A DNA stretch of 64,000 nucleotides from the NCBI RefSeq assembly GCF_019740355.2, contig NZ_CP091819.1, positions 2,728,001 through 2,792,000 on the forward strand. The letters run 5' to 3'. This document shows positions 36,919 through 45,150 of this stretch, piece after piece. The DNA comes from Paracrocinitomix mangrovi (GTDB lineage Bacteria > Bacteroidota > Bacteroidia > Flavobacteriales_D > Crocinitomicaceae). A model generated the notes under the pieces. The model was not told the origin of the DNA. It saw nothing but the letters and a program-made list of their open reading frames with translations, and made no database searches. Position numbers and translations under genes: made by a program. Position 1 is the first letter of the stretch; every line of letters starts with the position of its first letter.

Positions 36919-38127
36919 ATGAAAAAGTTAGCATTAAGCATTTTTTCTCTAGCCGTAATTGTTGCAGGAAGCAATGTATATGGCCAAGGGTTTAAAGACA
37001 AATTAAAAAGCAAAATGGGCGGCGGCGGAGCAGATTACTCGCACCTAAATGAAATCAATGATGAGTATGGAGTTTCTGGAGCCTATACTTCTTTAGATCC
37101 TGAAGAAGTAAAAGCACCGTCAGGGATGATTAAAAAAATCAATGATTTTGGTTTTGAATTCGTAAAAGAAAAAGACGGAAACGTTGTGAACGAATTAACC
37201 TGGCACATTAGTAAAACTGACAAAGTTGACCTTAAACTAAAAGAAAGTTGGAAAACTAAAAACAATCAGGTTGTGTTTTATAAATGGTTGTCAGCATCTA
37301 AATATATTGAGCTTATTCAGTTAGAGCCAGGTGTATTTGCTGGTACAACAGTTAAAAACTCTATTCCTAATAACGGTGGTGCAGCTCCAGCTGACTGGGA
37401 AAGAACAGTAGAGAATGTTTTTGCTAAGGACCCTGCTCAGTTAGAGGTTTATGACAAAGAAACGGCTAAAGCTAAGACGGATATGATCATGATGTCGTTA
37501 AATGCTGAGGCAATCGAAAAGAAAAAGAAAGAGATGGAAGGTTATGAAGCTTACAAAAACTACGTAGGTAAAATCGCTTTCTCTGATGTTTTAAACATTT
37601 TCAACTATCAGTATACTGATAAGCCAACTGAAGACCCTAAAAAGTTTAAAAAAGAGTTAGAAATTGGTAAAGAAATGTATCTAAGAGCATACTTGGACAA
37701 ACCATTGGCAATTGCATATCCTGGTGCCTGGTTCAACATTTCATACGAAATGAAAGGTAAAAAAACTGACAGAGAGTCTCTAAGAGCTAAAAGCAGTTTT
37801 TACAGTAAAAACATTCCAAGAAAAGACAGATATCTAGGTGACTTCTGTACTTGGGTGCACTCAACTATTGAAAAACAAAGAGGATTTGACGTATGGGATT
37901 ATGCTTATGTTGAATTGTTGTACCAATTAAAAGACGAGTTTAAAGTAGGTGAAACATATGAGTTGACAGTTACTTTCTCAGCTTTTAAAGATGGTGAAAA
38001 CATTGCTACAGTTGCTCAAGGAAAAGTGAACTTAAAGTTTACTGAAGATAGTAAAAAATTGCTTTTCAACAACGAAACCGGAAGCTTAGGAATCATCAAC
38101 AAATATGAAAAATATTTGAACGAATAA
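36919..38127 (+). CDS. Secreted protein of unknown function
   Basis: The protein has 402 residues with a signal peptide (MKKLALSIFSLAVIVAGSNVYGQ). A short KSKMGGGGADYSH segment begins the mature part, followed by an alternating alpha/beta globular region with many charged residues (FEFVKEKDGNVVNELTWHI; KLNF-like strands near the end). It has no lipobox, T9SS tail or membrane helix. It begins 19 bp after the glycine-rich gene and is probably cotranscribed. No family recognised. The strong terminator at 38196 ends the unit. Confidence 0.72.
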   Translation: MKKLALSIFSLAVIVAGSNVYGQGFKDKLKSKMGGGGADYSHLNEINDEYGVSGAYTSLDPEEVKAPSGMIKKINDFGFEFVKEKDGNVVNELTWHISKTDKVDLKLKESWKTKNNQVVFYKWLSASKYIELIQLEPGVFAGTTVKNSIPNNGGAAPADWERTVENVFAKDPAQLEVYDKETAKAKTDMIMMSLNAEAIEKKKKEMEGYEAYKNYVGKIAFSDVLNIFNYQYTDKPTEDPKKFKKELEIGKEMYLRAYLDKPLAIAYPGAWFNISYEMKGKKTDRESLRAKSSFYSKNIPRKDRYLGDFCTWVHSTIEKQRGFDVWDYAYVELLYQLKDEFKVGETYELTVTFSAFKDGENIATVAQGKVNLKFTEDSKKLLFNNETGSLGIINKYEKYLNE

Positions 38128-38141
38128 ACGAGGCTAATTTA

Positions 38142-38181
38142 AACCCAAAGGGGTTCGCATCTGATGTCACTGTCAGGCGAA
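38142..38181 (+). ncRNA. Tandem hairpins in 3' UTR, possible small RNA
   Basis: AACCC/GGGTT (38142-38155) is followed directly by a second hairpin with TTCGC (38154-38158) pairing GCGAA (38177-38181), and CTGA (38161-38164) pairing TCAG (38173-38176) inside. The two share bases 38154-38155. A terminator follows at 38196. GC content is above the surroundings. This may be a processed 3'-UTR RNA or simply an extended terminator region. Confidence 0.35.
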
Positions 38182-38195
38182 TTCGAGAGTAGATG

Positions 38196-38228
38196 AAAGG
38201 AGGTCAATAATGGCCTCCTTTTGTTTTT
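38196..38228 (+). terminator. Rho-independent terminator
   Basis: AAAGGAGGTC (38196-38205) pairs with GGCCTCCTTT (38212-38221) around a 6-nt loop, followed by TGTTTTTG. It lies about 70 bp past the stop at 38127 and closes the sensor-kinase/secreted-protein unit. Confidence 0.85.
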
Positions 38229-38251
38229 GTGATTTTTCCGATATTTAGATC

Positions 38252-38461
38252 ATGGGATCAATTAGCAAACAACACTTTAAATGGGCCAAAAGCTTCGAGC
38301 GGAATTTAAAGATGTGGTTGTTGATTTTATTACCAATAATAGTGGTGTGTTGGTATGTTGATATGATGATGGAATGGAAATATATTTTGGCCATAATCAC
38401 TACCTCTTTTTACGTCTTCTTTGTGCTATTCTATTTTATTCTTAGAGCAATCAACAAATAA
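38252..38461 (+). CDS. Small two-helix membrane protein
   Basis: The protein has 69 residues: a basic N-terminus (KQHFKWAKSFERNLK), then two hydrophobic helices (about 21-38 and 43-65) with a WxxDMMMEWK turn. Unknown family. It lies after the terminator and 21 bp before modA. The modA -7 box lies inside that 21-bp gap, so the small gene probably has its own transcript. Supported only by length, start and hydropathy. Confidence 0.5.
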   Translation: MGSISKQHFKWAKSFERNLKMWLLILLPIIVVCWYVDMMMEWKYILAIITTSFYVFFVLFYFILRAINK

Positions 38462-38470
38462 GTAATTAGC

Positions 38471-38478
38471 TAATTTTG
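38471..38478 (+). promoter_or_regulatory. -7 box (TAATTTTG) of modABC
   Basis: TAATTTTG matches TAnnTTTG and ends 4 bp before the modA ATG at 38483, implying a leaderless modA transcript. No -33 TTTG at the expected distance. Confidence 0.45.
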
Positions 38479-38482
38479 TAGA

Positions 38483-39235
38483 ATGGTCAAACAGCTTTCA
38501 TTTTTAATATCAATTGTTTTCTTGTCTTCTTGTGGAGGAGATGAAAGTAAAGAAGACCAATTAAATATTGCCTGTGCTGCAAATATGGAAGTGGCCATAG
38601 ACTCTATTTGCAAGGTTTTTGAGCAAGAACAAAATATTAAGTGTCAGGTAAATTCGGGTGCTTCAGGTATGTTGTATACCCAAATTAATCAGGGTGCGCC
38701 GTTTGACGTTTTTGTGGCAGCTGATGATACTTATCCCATGATGTTGTTTAATGATAATTTGTGCGAAAAACCTGAAGTTTATGCAAAAGGACAACTGGTT
38801 TTGGTTATTAAAAATGTGGGAAGAATAAGAAGTGTTGAAGAGGTATTACTTTCAGATGAAGTGCAAAAAATAGGAATTCCTGACTCCTCAGTTGCTCCGT
38901 ATGGAAAAGCAGCAATGGAGGCCCTGGCTAGTTTAAAACTAGATGAGCTGATAAATGATAAAATCGTGTGGGCCGAAAGCGTTGGACAGGTGAATCAATT
39001 TTATGAAACCCATGCTGTTGATGCCATTTTTACTAGTTATTCCTTTGTTAAAACTCCGGGAAATAATTTTAATCATCTCTTGATTGCGGATTCACTTTAC
39101 CAGCCAATTCAGCAAAGTGCCTGTGTAATTAAGAAAGAAAATACACAAAATGAAAGCGCTCAAGCCTTTCAAAGTTTTATCTTGTCTGAAAAAAGCCAAA
39201 ACATACTTTTACATTTTGGCTATAAGATGAATTAA
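38483..39235 (+). CDS. modA: Molybdate ABC transporter substrate-binding lipoprotein
   Basis: The protein has 250 residues with a lipobox (IVFLSSCGGDE). The ModA/type II periplasmic-binding fold shows NIACAANMEVAIDSICKVFE, NSGASGMLYTQINQGAPFDV, FVAADDTYPM and VAPYGKAAMEAL; Ser and Ala-Gly-Ala residues in these segments bind the oxyanion. The lipid anchor replaces the soluble form used by E. coli. modB begins at its stop (TAATG overlap). Confidence 0.92.
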   Translation: MVKQLSFLISIVFLSSCGGDESKEDQLNIACAANMEVAIDSICKVFEQEQNIKCQVNSGASGMLYTQINQGAPFDVFVAADDTYPMMLFNDNLCEKPEVYAKGQLVLVIKNVGRIRSVEEVLLSDEVQKIGIPDSSVAPYGKAAMEALASLKLDELINDKIVWAESVGQVNQFYETHAVDAIFTSYSFVKTPGNNFNHLLIADSLYQPIQQSACVIKKENTQNESAQAFQSFILSEKSQNILLHFGYKMN

Positions 39236-39900
39236 TGCTGGATTTTACACCATTTTATATCACTTTTAAGTTGGCACTATTTACGGTGTTAATTCTTCTA
39301 ATAATTGGAATTCCATTGGCTTATTTTATAAGCATGAAAAAGTGGAAAGGAAAGGTGTTGGTGGAAAGTATATTAATGCTGCCAATTGTTTTACCTCCTA
39401 CAGTTCTTGGTTTCTACTTTTTGACATTTCTTGGTAAAAATTCAGCTTTTGGCGGATTTTTGTACCGCAATTTTAATATTGAATTGGCTTTCACCTTTAA
39501 TGGGATTTTGCTGGGATCGGTAATTTTTTGTTTGCCATTTATGCTAAACCCAATAATAGCCGGGTTTAGAGGGATTCCTGCCAATACTATTGAATCTGTT
39601 AAAATGCTAAGAAAAAGTGCCTGGAAAGCATTGTTCAAGGTGTACATCCCTTATGTCAAACGCTCTATTTGGACAGCTATTTTGCTCACTTTTGCTCATA
39701 CTATTGGTGAGTTTGGTGTGGTACTAATGATCGGTGGAAAAATGGAAGAAACAAGAGTGGCCTCCGTGGCTATTTATGACGAAATGAATCGCACCAATTT
39801 TGATGCCGCTAATCAATACGCGCTAATTTTACTAGGTATCAGCTTTGTGCTAATTGTGGTGCTTAATTTGGTTTCTAAAAACAAACATAATATTGCTTAA
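39235..39900 (+). CDS. modB: Molybdate ABC transporter permease
   Basis: The protein has 221 residues with about five membrane helices. The EAA loop (ESVKMLRKSAWKALFKVYIP) that contacts the ATPase and the GEFGVVLMIGG segment typical of ModB/CysT permeases are visible. It transports molybdate across the inner membrane with ModA and ModC. The modC frame begins inside its last codons. Confidence 0.93.
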   Translation: MLDFTPFYITFKLALFTVLILLIIGIPLAYFISMKKWKGKVLVESILMLPIVLPPTVLGFYFLTFLGKNSAFGGFLYRNFNIELAFTFNGILLGSVIFCLPFMLNPIIAGFRGIPANTIESVKMLRKSAWKALFKVYIPYVKRSIWTAILLTFAHTIGEFGVVLMIGGKMEETRVASVAIYDEMNRTNFDAANQYALILLGISFVLIVVLNLVSKNKHNIA

Positions 39901-40561
39901 TATAGATATTTATAAACGTTTAGGAAACGATAAAAATAAAATAGAAATTCGTTTCAAGGCCTCTGCAAACATTGGCGAAATTACCGCATTGTATGGCAAA
40001 TCGGGCATTGGAAAAACAACTGTACTCAGAATTATAGCAGGTTTAGATAAAGCAAATGAAGGAACAATAACTTTCAAGGGTCATAATTGGTTCAACAAAG
40101 ACCAAAATTTACCATTAAAGCAAAGGCCTGTAGGAATGGTTTTTCAGGATTACAATTTGTTTGAAAACATGACCGTTCTCAAAAACCTTGAATTCGCTGC
40201 AGATGATCAAATTGCTGAAGATGTTTTAGCCTTGTGTAAAAAGCTTGGCATTGATAAAATGTTTAGCAGATATCCAAGAGAGCTGTCTAAAGGTCAACAG
40301 CAAAAAGTGGCCATTATCAGAGGTGTGATAATGAAAACAGAGCTAATGTTGTTGGACGAGCCTTTTTCTGCATTAGATGATGACAGTATTTTAGAAATAA
40401 TTGAGGTGATTCAAGCATTAAAATCTAACTTCTCAACAACCATTATTTTGGTTACCCACCGTAAAGATGTAATTCTAAAAATGGCAGATTCAGTAATTGT
40501 TTTTGCAGAAAATAAAACAACTCAAGGAGACCCTAAAGAGCTTCTTCAGAGATCTTTCTAG
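39893..40561 (+). CDS. modC: Molybdate ABC transporter ATP-binding protein (short form)
   Basis: The product has 222 residues from TTG 39893 (MLNIDIYKRLGNDKNKIEI); another TTG at 39854 adds 13 residues deep inside modB. No ATG is near. Walker A is GKSGIGKTT, Q-loop GMVFQDYNLF, signature LSKGQQQKVAI, Walker B LMLLDEP, then a switch His in VTHR. It ends soon after the nucleotide-binding domain, so it lacks the C-terminal TOBE/MOP molybdate-binding domain of E. coli ModC (about 350 residues). The 8-bp overlap with modB implies coupled translation. Confidence 0.9.
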   Translation: MLNIDIYKRLGNDKNKIEIRFKASANIGEITALYGKSGIGKTTVLRIIAGLDKANEGTITFKGHNWFNKDQNLPLKQRPVGMVFQDYNLFENMTVLKNLEFAADDQIAEDVLALCKKLGIDKMFSRYPRELSKGQQQKVAIIRGVIMKTELMLLDEPFSALDDDSILEIIEVIQALKSNFSTTIILVTHRKDVILKMADSVIVFAENKTTQGDPKELLQRSF

Positions 40562-40565
40562 GGTT

Positions 40566-41030
40566 TTATTCTACATTATTACTGGGATGATATTTAAAAT
40601 AACCGATTGTGCCTGTTACTATATAGACAAGAGGTAGCAAAAGGTAAATGATGTGTTCTTGATCCCAAAATGAATTTTCTGGCACCCATTCTGGAACAAT
40701 AAATGCTATATAAATGACTAATAATAAAAGACCTGACATCAGTTCCCTTTTAGATTTATTAAACTTAATCAGGCTTTGATAAGTTTTGTATTTGGGGATG
40801 TTTTTAAATAAAATAAAATCTGAATCAGGTTTGGTTTTCACATATTCAATATGCCCAACATTTTCTTTTATCGCTTCATCAAGCGCTAATTCTGAATCCT
40901 TTTGAATTACTCGATTACTTCTTTTAAAGGTATAACCATACTCAAAGGGATGATCTTCAATTAAATTGATATCAATCAATTCAAAGTCTTCTAACTTTTT
41001 AGTTTCAGGTTTTCTTTTGAACATTTTCAA
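40566..41030 (-). CDS. Membrane protein of unknown function
   Basis: The protein has 154 residues. A charged N-terminal region (about 1-95) contains a beta-strand-rich segment and precedes two membrane helices (about 97-115 and 126-145). No family recognised. It converges on modC with a 4-bp gap and lies 56 bp downstream of lysS on the same strand. Confidence 0.6.
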   Translation of the reverse strand: MKMFKRKPETKKLEDFELIDINLIEDHPFEYGYTFKRSNRVIQKDSELALDEAIKENVGHIEYVKTKPDSDFILFKNIPKYKTYQSLIKFNKSKRELMSGLLLLVIYIAFIVPEWVPENSFWDQEHIIYLLLPLVYIVTGTIGYFKYHPSNNVE

Positions 41031-41032
41031 AG

Positions 41033-41058
41033 TTTCGGGTATGATAAATATACCGAAA
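41033..41058 (-). terminator. Hairpin after lysS
   Basis: TTTCGG(G)TAT at 41033-41042 pairs with ATACCGAAA at 41050-41058: nine pairs with one bulged G and a 7-nt loop. It lies 28 bp past the lysS stop. No T-run follows on the minus strand, so it may be a weak terminator or a processing or leader hairpin for the next gene. Confidence 0.35.
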
Positions 41059-41086
41059 AATGAAAACTAATGCTATGAAGAGGTTT

Positions 41087-42796
41087 TTACTCAACCAAGT
41101 CTACAATCAAAGCTTCGTCTGTCTTTGTTACTTTGGTCAGCCCCATTTTACCAAGCGCTTTGATGCCCTTGTCCCATTGTTTGTTAGACAAGCCTGCAGC
41201 TTCTTTCAAGGCATTTAAATCCATTGATTTTTCTTTGCTGATGATGTCGAAAATCACTTTTTCATTGTCGCCTAACTCCAGTTTTTTCTCACCAAATTTC
41301 TCTGGCTTCATTTGCGGAAAGAATAGCACTTCTTGGATAGATTGATTGTTAGTTAAAAACATTACTAATCGGTCAATCCCAATACCTAAACCGGATGTAG
41401 GAGGCATTCCATATTCCAAAGCTCTTAAAAAGTCATAATCAATAAACTGACTGGCCTCATCATCTCCTCTTTCTGCCAATTTAAGTTGCTCCTCAAATCT
41501 TTCTCTTTGATCAATTGGGTCGTTCAATTCAGAATAAGCATTAGCTACTTCTTTTCCGCAAACCATCAACTCAAAACGCTCTGTTAAAGTAGGATCCTCT
41601 CTGTGCTCTTTACACAATGGAGACATTTCTTTTGGATAGTCAATAATGAATGTTGGTTGGATGTAGTTTCCTTCACATTTTTCACCAAAAATTTCATCTA
41701 TCAATTTTCCTCTTCCCATGGTATCATCAACCTCAATGTCACTTGATTTACAGAAAGTTCTTAATTCGTCTTCTGATTTTCCCTGAATGTCAAATCCGGT
41801 AAAATCAATGATAGACTGACGCATGGTAACTCTTTTATAAGGAGCTTTGAAGTCAATTTTATGTTCACCAAATGTGGCTTCAGTTGTTCCGTTTACAGCA
41901 ATAGCAGTATGTTCTAATAATTGCTCGGTGAACTCCATCATCCAATTATAATCTTTGTATGCTACATAGATTTCCATGGCAGTAAATTCAGGATTATGGG
42001 TTCTATCCATCCCTTCATTTCTGAAGTTTTTAGAAAACTCATAAACTCCCTCAAATCCACCAACAATTAATCTTTTTAAATATAACTCATTGGCAATTCG
42101 CATGTACAATGGAATGTCCAGGGCATTGTGATGAGTTTTAAAAGGTCTTGCTGCTGCACCTCCCGCTATTGGTTGTAATACCGGTGTTTCAACCTCAAAA
42201 TATCCACGGTCATTGAAAAATTGACGCATGGCATTGAACAATTTGGTTCTTTTAATAAAAACCTCTTTTACCTGAGGATTTACAACCAAATCTGCATATC
42301 GTTGTCTGTATCTTGCTTCTGGGTTGGTAAAAGCGTCATGAACATTTCCTTCAGCATCCGTTTTTGGTAAAGGCAATGGTTTTAAAGATTTACTCAACAT
42401 GCTAAATTGCTTAACACGTACAGTAATTTCTCCTTTTTGAGTTTTAAAAAGAGTTCCTTCTATTCCAATAAAATCACCTAAATCCAACAATTTTTTGAAA
42501 ACTTCATTGTATAAAGTTTTATCGTCTCCAGGACACATTTCATCACGGTTAAAATAAACCTGAATTCGTCCTTCAGAATCTTGAATCTTACCAAAAGAAG
42601 CTTTTCCCTGAATATTTTTTTGCATCAACCTACCTGCAATTACTACTGCTTTACCTTCTTCAAAATTGGCTTTAATATCTGTTGATTTATGGTCAACAGG
42701 ATACAATGCCGCAGGATAAGGTTCAATGCCTAATGCTCTTAATTGATCTAATGCTTCTCTTCTCTGAATTTCTTGTTCTGAAAGTTCAATGTTCAT
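41087..42796 (-). CDS. lysS: Lysyl-tRNA synthetase (class II) with C-terminal extension
   Basis: The protein has 569 residues; E. coli LysRS has about 505. An OB-fold anticodon-binding domain (about 50-145) is followed by the class II core: motif 2 (KNFRNEGMDRTHNPEFTAME) and motif 3 (SGLGIGIDRLVM). After the normal end (VLFFPQMKPE) comes a tail of about 70 residues (DNEKVIFDIISKEKSMDLNA, LSNKQWDKGIKALGKMG) that looks like a winged-helix fold. The core charges tRNA-Lys; the tail's role is unknown. A candidate -7 box lies at 42862-42869. Confidence 0.96.
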   Translation of the reverse strand: MNIELSEQEIQRREALDQLRALGIEPYPAALYPVDHKSTDIKANFEEGKAVVIAGRLMQKNIQGKASFGKIQDSEGRIQVYFNRDEMCPGDDKTLYNEVFKKLLDLGDFIGIEGTLFKTQKGEITVRVKQFSMLSKSLKPLPLPKTDAEGNVHDAFTNPEARYRQRYADLVVNPQVKEVFIKRTKLFNAMRQFFNDRGYFEVETPVLQPIAGGAAARPFKTHHNALDIPLYMRIANELYLKRLIVGGFEGVYEFSKNFRNEGMDRTHNPEFTAMEIYVAYKDYNWMMEFTEQLLEHTAIAVNGTTEATFGEHKIDFKAPYKRVTMRQSIIDFTGFDIQGKSEDELRTFCKSSDIEVDDTMGRGKLIDEIFGEKCEGNYIQPTFIIDYPKEMSPLCKEHREDPTLTERFELMVCGKEVANAYSELNDPIDQRERFEEQLKLAERGDDEASQFIDYDFLRALEYGMPPTSGLGIGIDRLVMFLTNNQSIQEVLFFPQMKPEKFGEKKLELGDNEKVIFDIISKEKSMDLNALKEAAGLSNKQWDKGIKALGKMGLTKVTKTDEALIVDLVE

Positions 42797-42861
42797 TTCA
42801 TGTGTATTATTATGAACCTAAACCCCTTAAAGGCTTCGGTTCTTTGATAAAAACAGGTGAC

Positions 42862-42869
42862 AAAGATAA
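42862..42869 (-). promoter_or_regulatory. -7 box (TATCTTTG) of lysS
   Basis: TATCTTTG on the minus strand matches TAnnTTTG and ends 65 bp before the lysS ATG at 42796, giving a leader of about 60 nt. Confidence 0.4.
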
Positions 42870-42967
42870 CCCTTATCCTACTGATTTTAGCAATGCATGA
42901 TAAAATTTAACCTTATTGTTAAACCAAAACATATTATTTCACGTAGTATTGTAGCATAATCACAGCT

Positions 42968-43951
42968 ATGAAAGAAATAATTTCTGCCAAAACAAAACAA
43001 ATTTCAGAAGCAATAGAGATTGGAAAGTCTTTAGATTTTAAACCAACAAAAAAGGAATTCTCAAACATACTATTATGTGGTTTAGGGGGATCCGGAATTG
43101 GAGGCGCAATAGTTTCTCAATTGTTAAAAGCAGAACTAAAAATCCCTTTTGTATGTGTAAATGATTATAATACACCTGCATTTGTAAATGAAAACACTTT
43201 AATTATAGCTTCTTCTTACTCAGGAAATACTGAAGAAACTATAGCGGCGGTTGAAGAAGGAATGGCAAAAAAAGCCGAAATCTGTGTTGTATCTTCAGGT
43301 GGAAAATTGACAGAAATGGCCAAATCAAATGGCTGGAATCATGCAATTGTACCAGGTGGAGAGCAACCAAGAGCCATGTTGGCTTATTCCATTATCCAAC
43401 AGTTATTTCTGCTTAATAGATACGGTTTAATTGATGATCAACACGTAAATGACTTAAACAAAGTCAATCAATTGATTGAAAGCAATGAGGCTACTACGCA
43501 AGAAAGAGCCAAAAATCTGGCAAAACAACTTGACGGAAAAATCCCTGTAATCTATGCAGATTCTCAGTTTGGAGGTGTTGCTACAAGATTTAAACAACAG
43601 CTAAATGAAAATGCCAAAGTGTTGTGTTGGGATCATGTTTTACCGGAAATGACGCATAACGAATTGGTTGGATGGGCAGGAGGTTCTAACATCATTGCTC
43701 CAATTTATTTGGCAACAAAATACGATCACCCAAGAACCACTGCTCGCTGGGAAATATCTAGAAAAATAATAGGTGAACATACAGATACAATCAATGAAAT
43801 TTGCGCAATTGGAGATTCTAGAATTGAACAAATTTTTTACCTGATTCACCATACAGATTGGGTGTCTTACTTTTTATCAGAGATTAGAAATGTTGATTCG
43901 GATGAGGTAGAAGTAATAGTTTACCTTAAAGACGAAATGGCAAAGAGATAA
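42968..43951 (+). CDS. Bifunctional phosphoglucose/phosphomannose isomerase
   Basis: The protein has 327 residues of the SIS-domain PGI/PMI family. Motifs are LLCGLGGSGIGGAIV and SSYSGNTEETI in the first SIS domain. YADSQFGGVATRFKQQLNE and DHVLPEMTHNELVGW in the second hold the active-site Glu and His. It isomerises glucose 6-phosphate and mannose 6-phosphate with fructose 6-phosphate. It stands alone; the 171-bp upstream region contains the divergent lysS promoter. Confidence 0.9.
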   Translation: MKEIISAKTKQISEAIEIGKSLDFKPTKKEFSNILLCGLGGSGIGGAIVSQLLKAELKIPFVCVNDYNTPAFVNENTLIIASSYSGNTEETIAAVEEGMAKKAEICVVSSGGKLTEMAKSNGWNHAIVPGGEQPRAMLAYSIIQQLFLLNRYGLIDDQHVNDLNKVNQLIESNEATTQERAKNLAKQLDGKIPVIYADSQFGGVATRFKQQLNENAKVLCWDHVLPEMTHNELVGWAGGSNIIAPIYLATKYDHPRTTARWEISRKIIGEHTDTINEICAIGDSRIEQIFYLIHHTDWVSYFLSEIRNVDSDEVEVIVYLKDEMAKR

Positions 43952-43960
43952 AATCTCAAA

Positions 43961-45055
43961 TCACCATGGATCCTGGAAATTAGGATTTGTAACAAAAGAA
44001 CTGTCCGTTAAAGAATAAAGAAACCACAACAAAGCTGTTTGTTCTTGTGGATCTAATTGAACTCCACCATCATTTACAGATTTCATTAAAGGGTCAATAG
44101 TTGCTGAATTTTGTAATCCAAAACTATAGTGTTGAACCACTTGTGACAAGGTAGTAAACCTTCCATCATGCATATACGGCCCAGTGAAAAGTAGATTTCT
44201 TAAGGTAGGAGTTTTAAATTTCCCATGATCAGTTGAATTCCCCGTAACAGCAGCAAGACCCGGATCCAAAGGGTTTGCATCCAATCCGTTGTTATGATAA
44301 ATATTATCCGTCCAAAGAGGATTAAACTGATCTCCGTGACAATGAAAACAATCTCCTTTGGTTTCGTCCATAAAAATGGCAAATCCTTGATAAGCAAGTT
44401 GCTCTTTATCCAATGCCCAACCTGAGCTTCCGGTTGCAAAATTGCTGTAAACAAATTTGTCAAACGGGCTATTTCCTGAAATCAACGTTCTTTCAAACTG
44501 AGCTATAGCTTTTACTACCATAATTGAGTCAATTTCAGAGGAACCAAATATTTGCTCGAACTTACTTGGATACAAAGGGTCTGCCTGAAGTTTGGACAAA
44601 GTGTTGGGCCATGACTGATGCATTTCAATTGGGTTTGGAACCGGCTCCAGGGCTTGTCCTTCAACACTTGCAGATCTTCCATCCCAAAATAAGCCATCTT
44701 CCATCCATCCAACATTGATTATTGGCATGGCATTTCTTGTTCCAGCAATTCCATCTATTCCATAACTTACTGCACCTGTATCACTAAATGAATGTTCCGG
44801 CATGTGACAACTAGCGCAAGATTGCGTGTTATCTGCAGAAAGTCTTTTATCAAAAAACAACAACCTTCCCAGTTCTACTCCTTCTTCTGTTGTAACATTG
44901 TCATTGGGCTCATCAATTGGAGGAAGATATTTTCCTATCATGTCCGGATACTCAAAAGTATAAGGTGTCGTTCCTTTTGGTATGGGCTTTATATCTTTTC
45001 TACAAGAGATAAAAAAGACAACAGTAAACAATATGAACAGATACTTTTTCGACAT
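43961..45055 (-). CDS. Di-haem cytochrome c peroxidase, lipoprotein form
   Basis: The product has 364 residues from ATG 45055 (MSKKYLFILFTVVFF); the ATG four codons upstream is less likely. The lipobox is FFISC (Cys18). Two haem motifs are visible: CASCH (Cys80-His84) and CFHCH (Cys236-His240), each in a half of the CcpA/MauG-type fold (DKRLSADNTQSC; FKTPTLRNLLFTGPYMHDG). It reduces hydrogen peroxide using c-type cytochrome electrons outside the inner membrane. MauG-like functions cannot be excluded. Confidence 0.92.
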   Translation of the reverse strand: MSKKYLFILFTVVFFISCRKDIKPIPKGTTPYTFEYPDMIGKYLPPIDEPNDNVTTEEGVELGRLLFFDKRLSADNTQSCASCHMPEHSFSDTGAVSYGIDGIAGTRNAMPIINVGWMEDGLFWDGRSASVEGQALEPVPNPIEMHQSWPNTLSKLQADPLYPSKFEQIFGSSEIDSIMVVKAIAQFERTLISGNSPFDKFVYSNFATGSSGWALDKEQLAYQGFAIFMDETKGDCFHCHGDQFNPLWTDNIYHNNGLDANPLDPGLAAVTGNSTDHGKFKTPTLRNLLFTGPYMHDGRFTTLSQVVQHYSFGLQNSATIDPLMKSVNDGGVQLDPQEQTALLWFLYSLTDSSFVTNPNFQDPW

Positions 45056-45064
45056 CAACTCTAA

Positions 45065-45072
45065 CAAAATTA
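45065..45072 (-). promoter_or_regulatory. -7 box (TAATTTTG) of the peroxidase gene
   Basis: TAATTTTG on the minus strand ends 9 bp before the chosen ATG at 45055. It supports that start, since the box leaves no room for a leader before the ATG at 45067. Confidence 0.45.
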
Positions 45073-45135
45073 CGTAATCCTTGACAAAAGGGTGTGACTT
45101 AAGTCATAAAACGATTAGTCGGTAAGGTTTATTAT

Positions 45136-45143
45136 TAATTTTG
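45136..45143 (+). promoter_or_regulatory. -7 box (TAATTTTG) of lipB
   Basis: TAATTTTG matches TAnnTTTG and ends 7 bp before the lipB ATG at 45151, so the mRNA is probably leaderless or nearly so. Confidence 0.5.
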
Positions 45144-45150
45144 TAGTACA

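Noticed and set aside
38142-38181. tRNA-like GGGGTTCG segment
   Set aside because: No acceptor, D-arm or anticodon stem can be folded around it.
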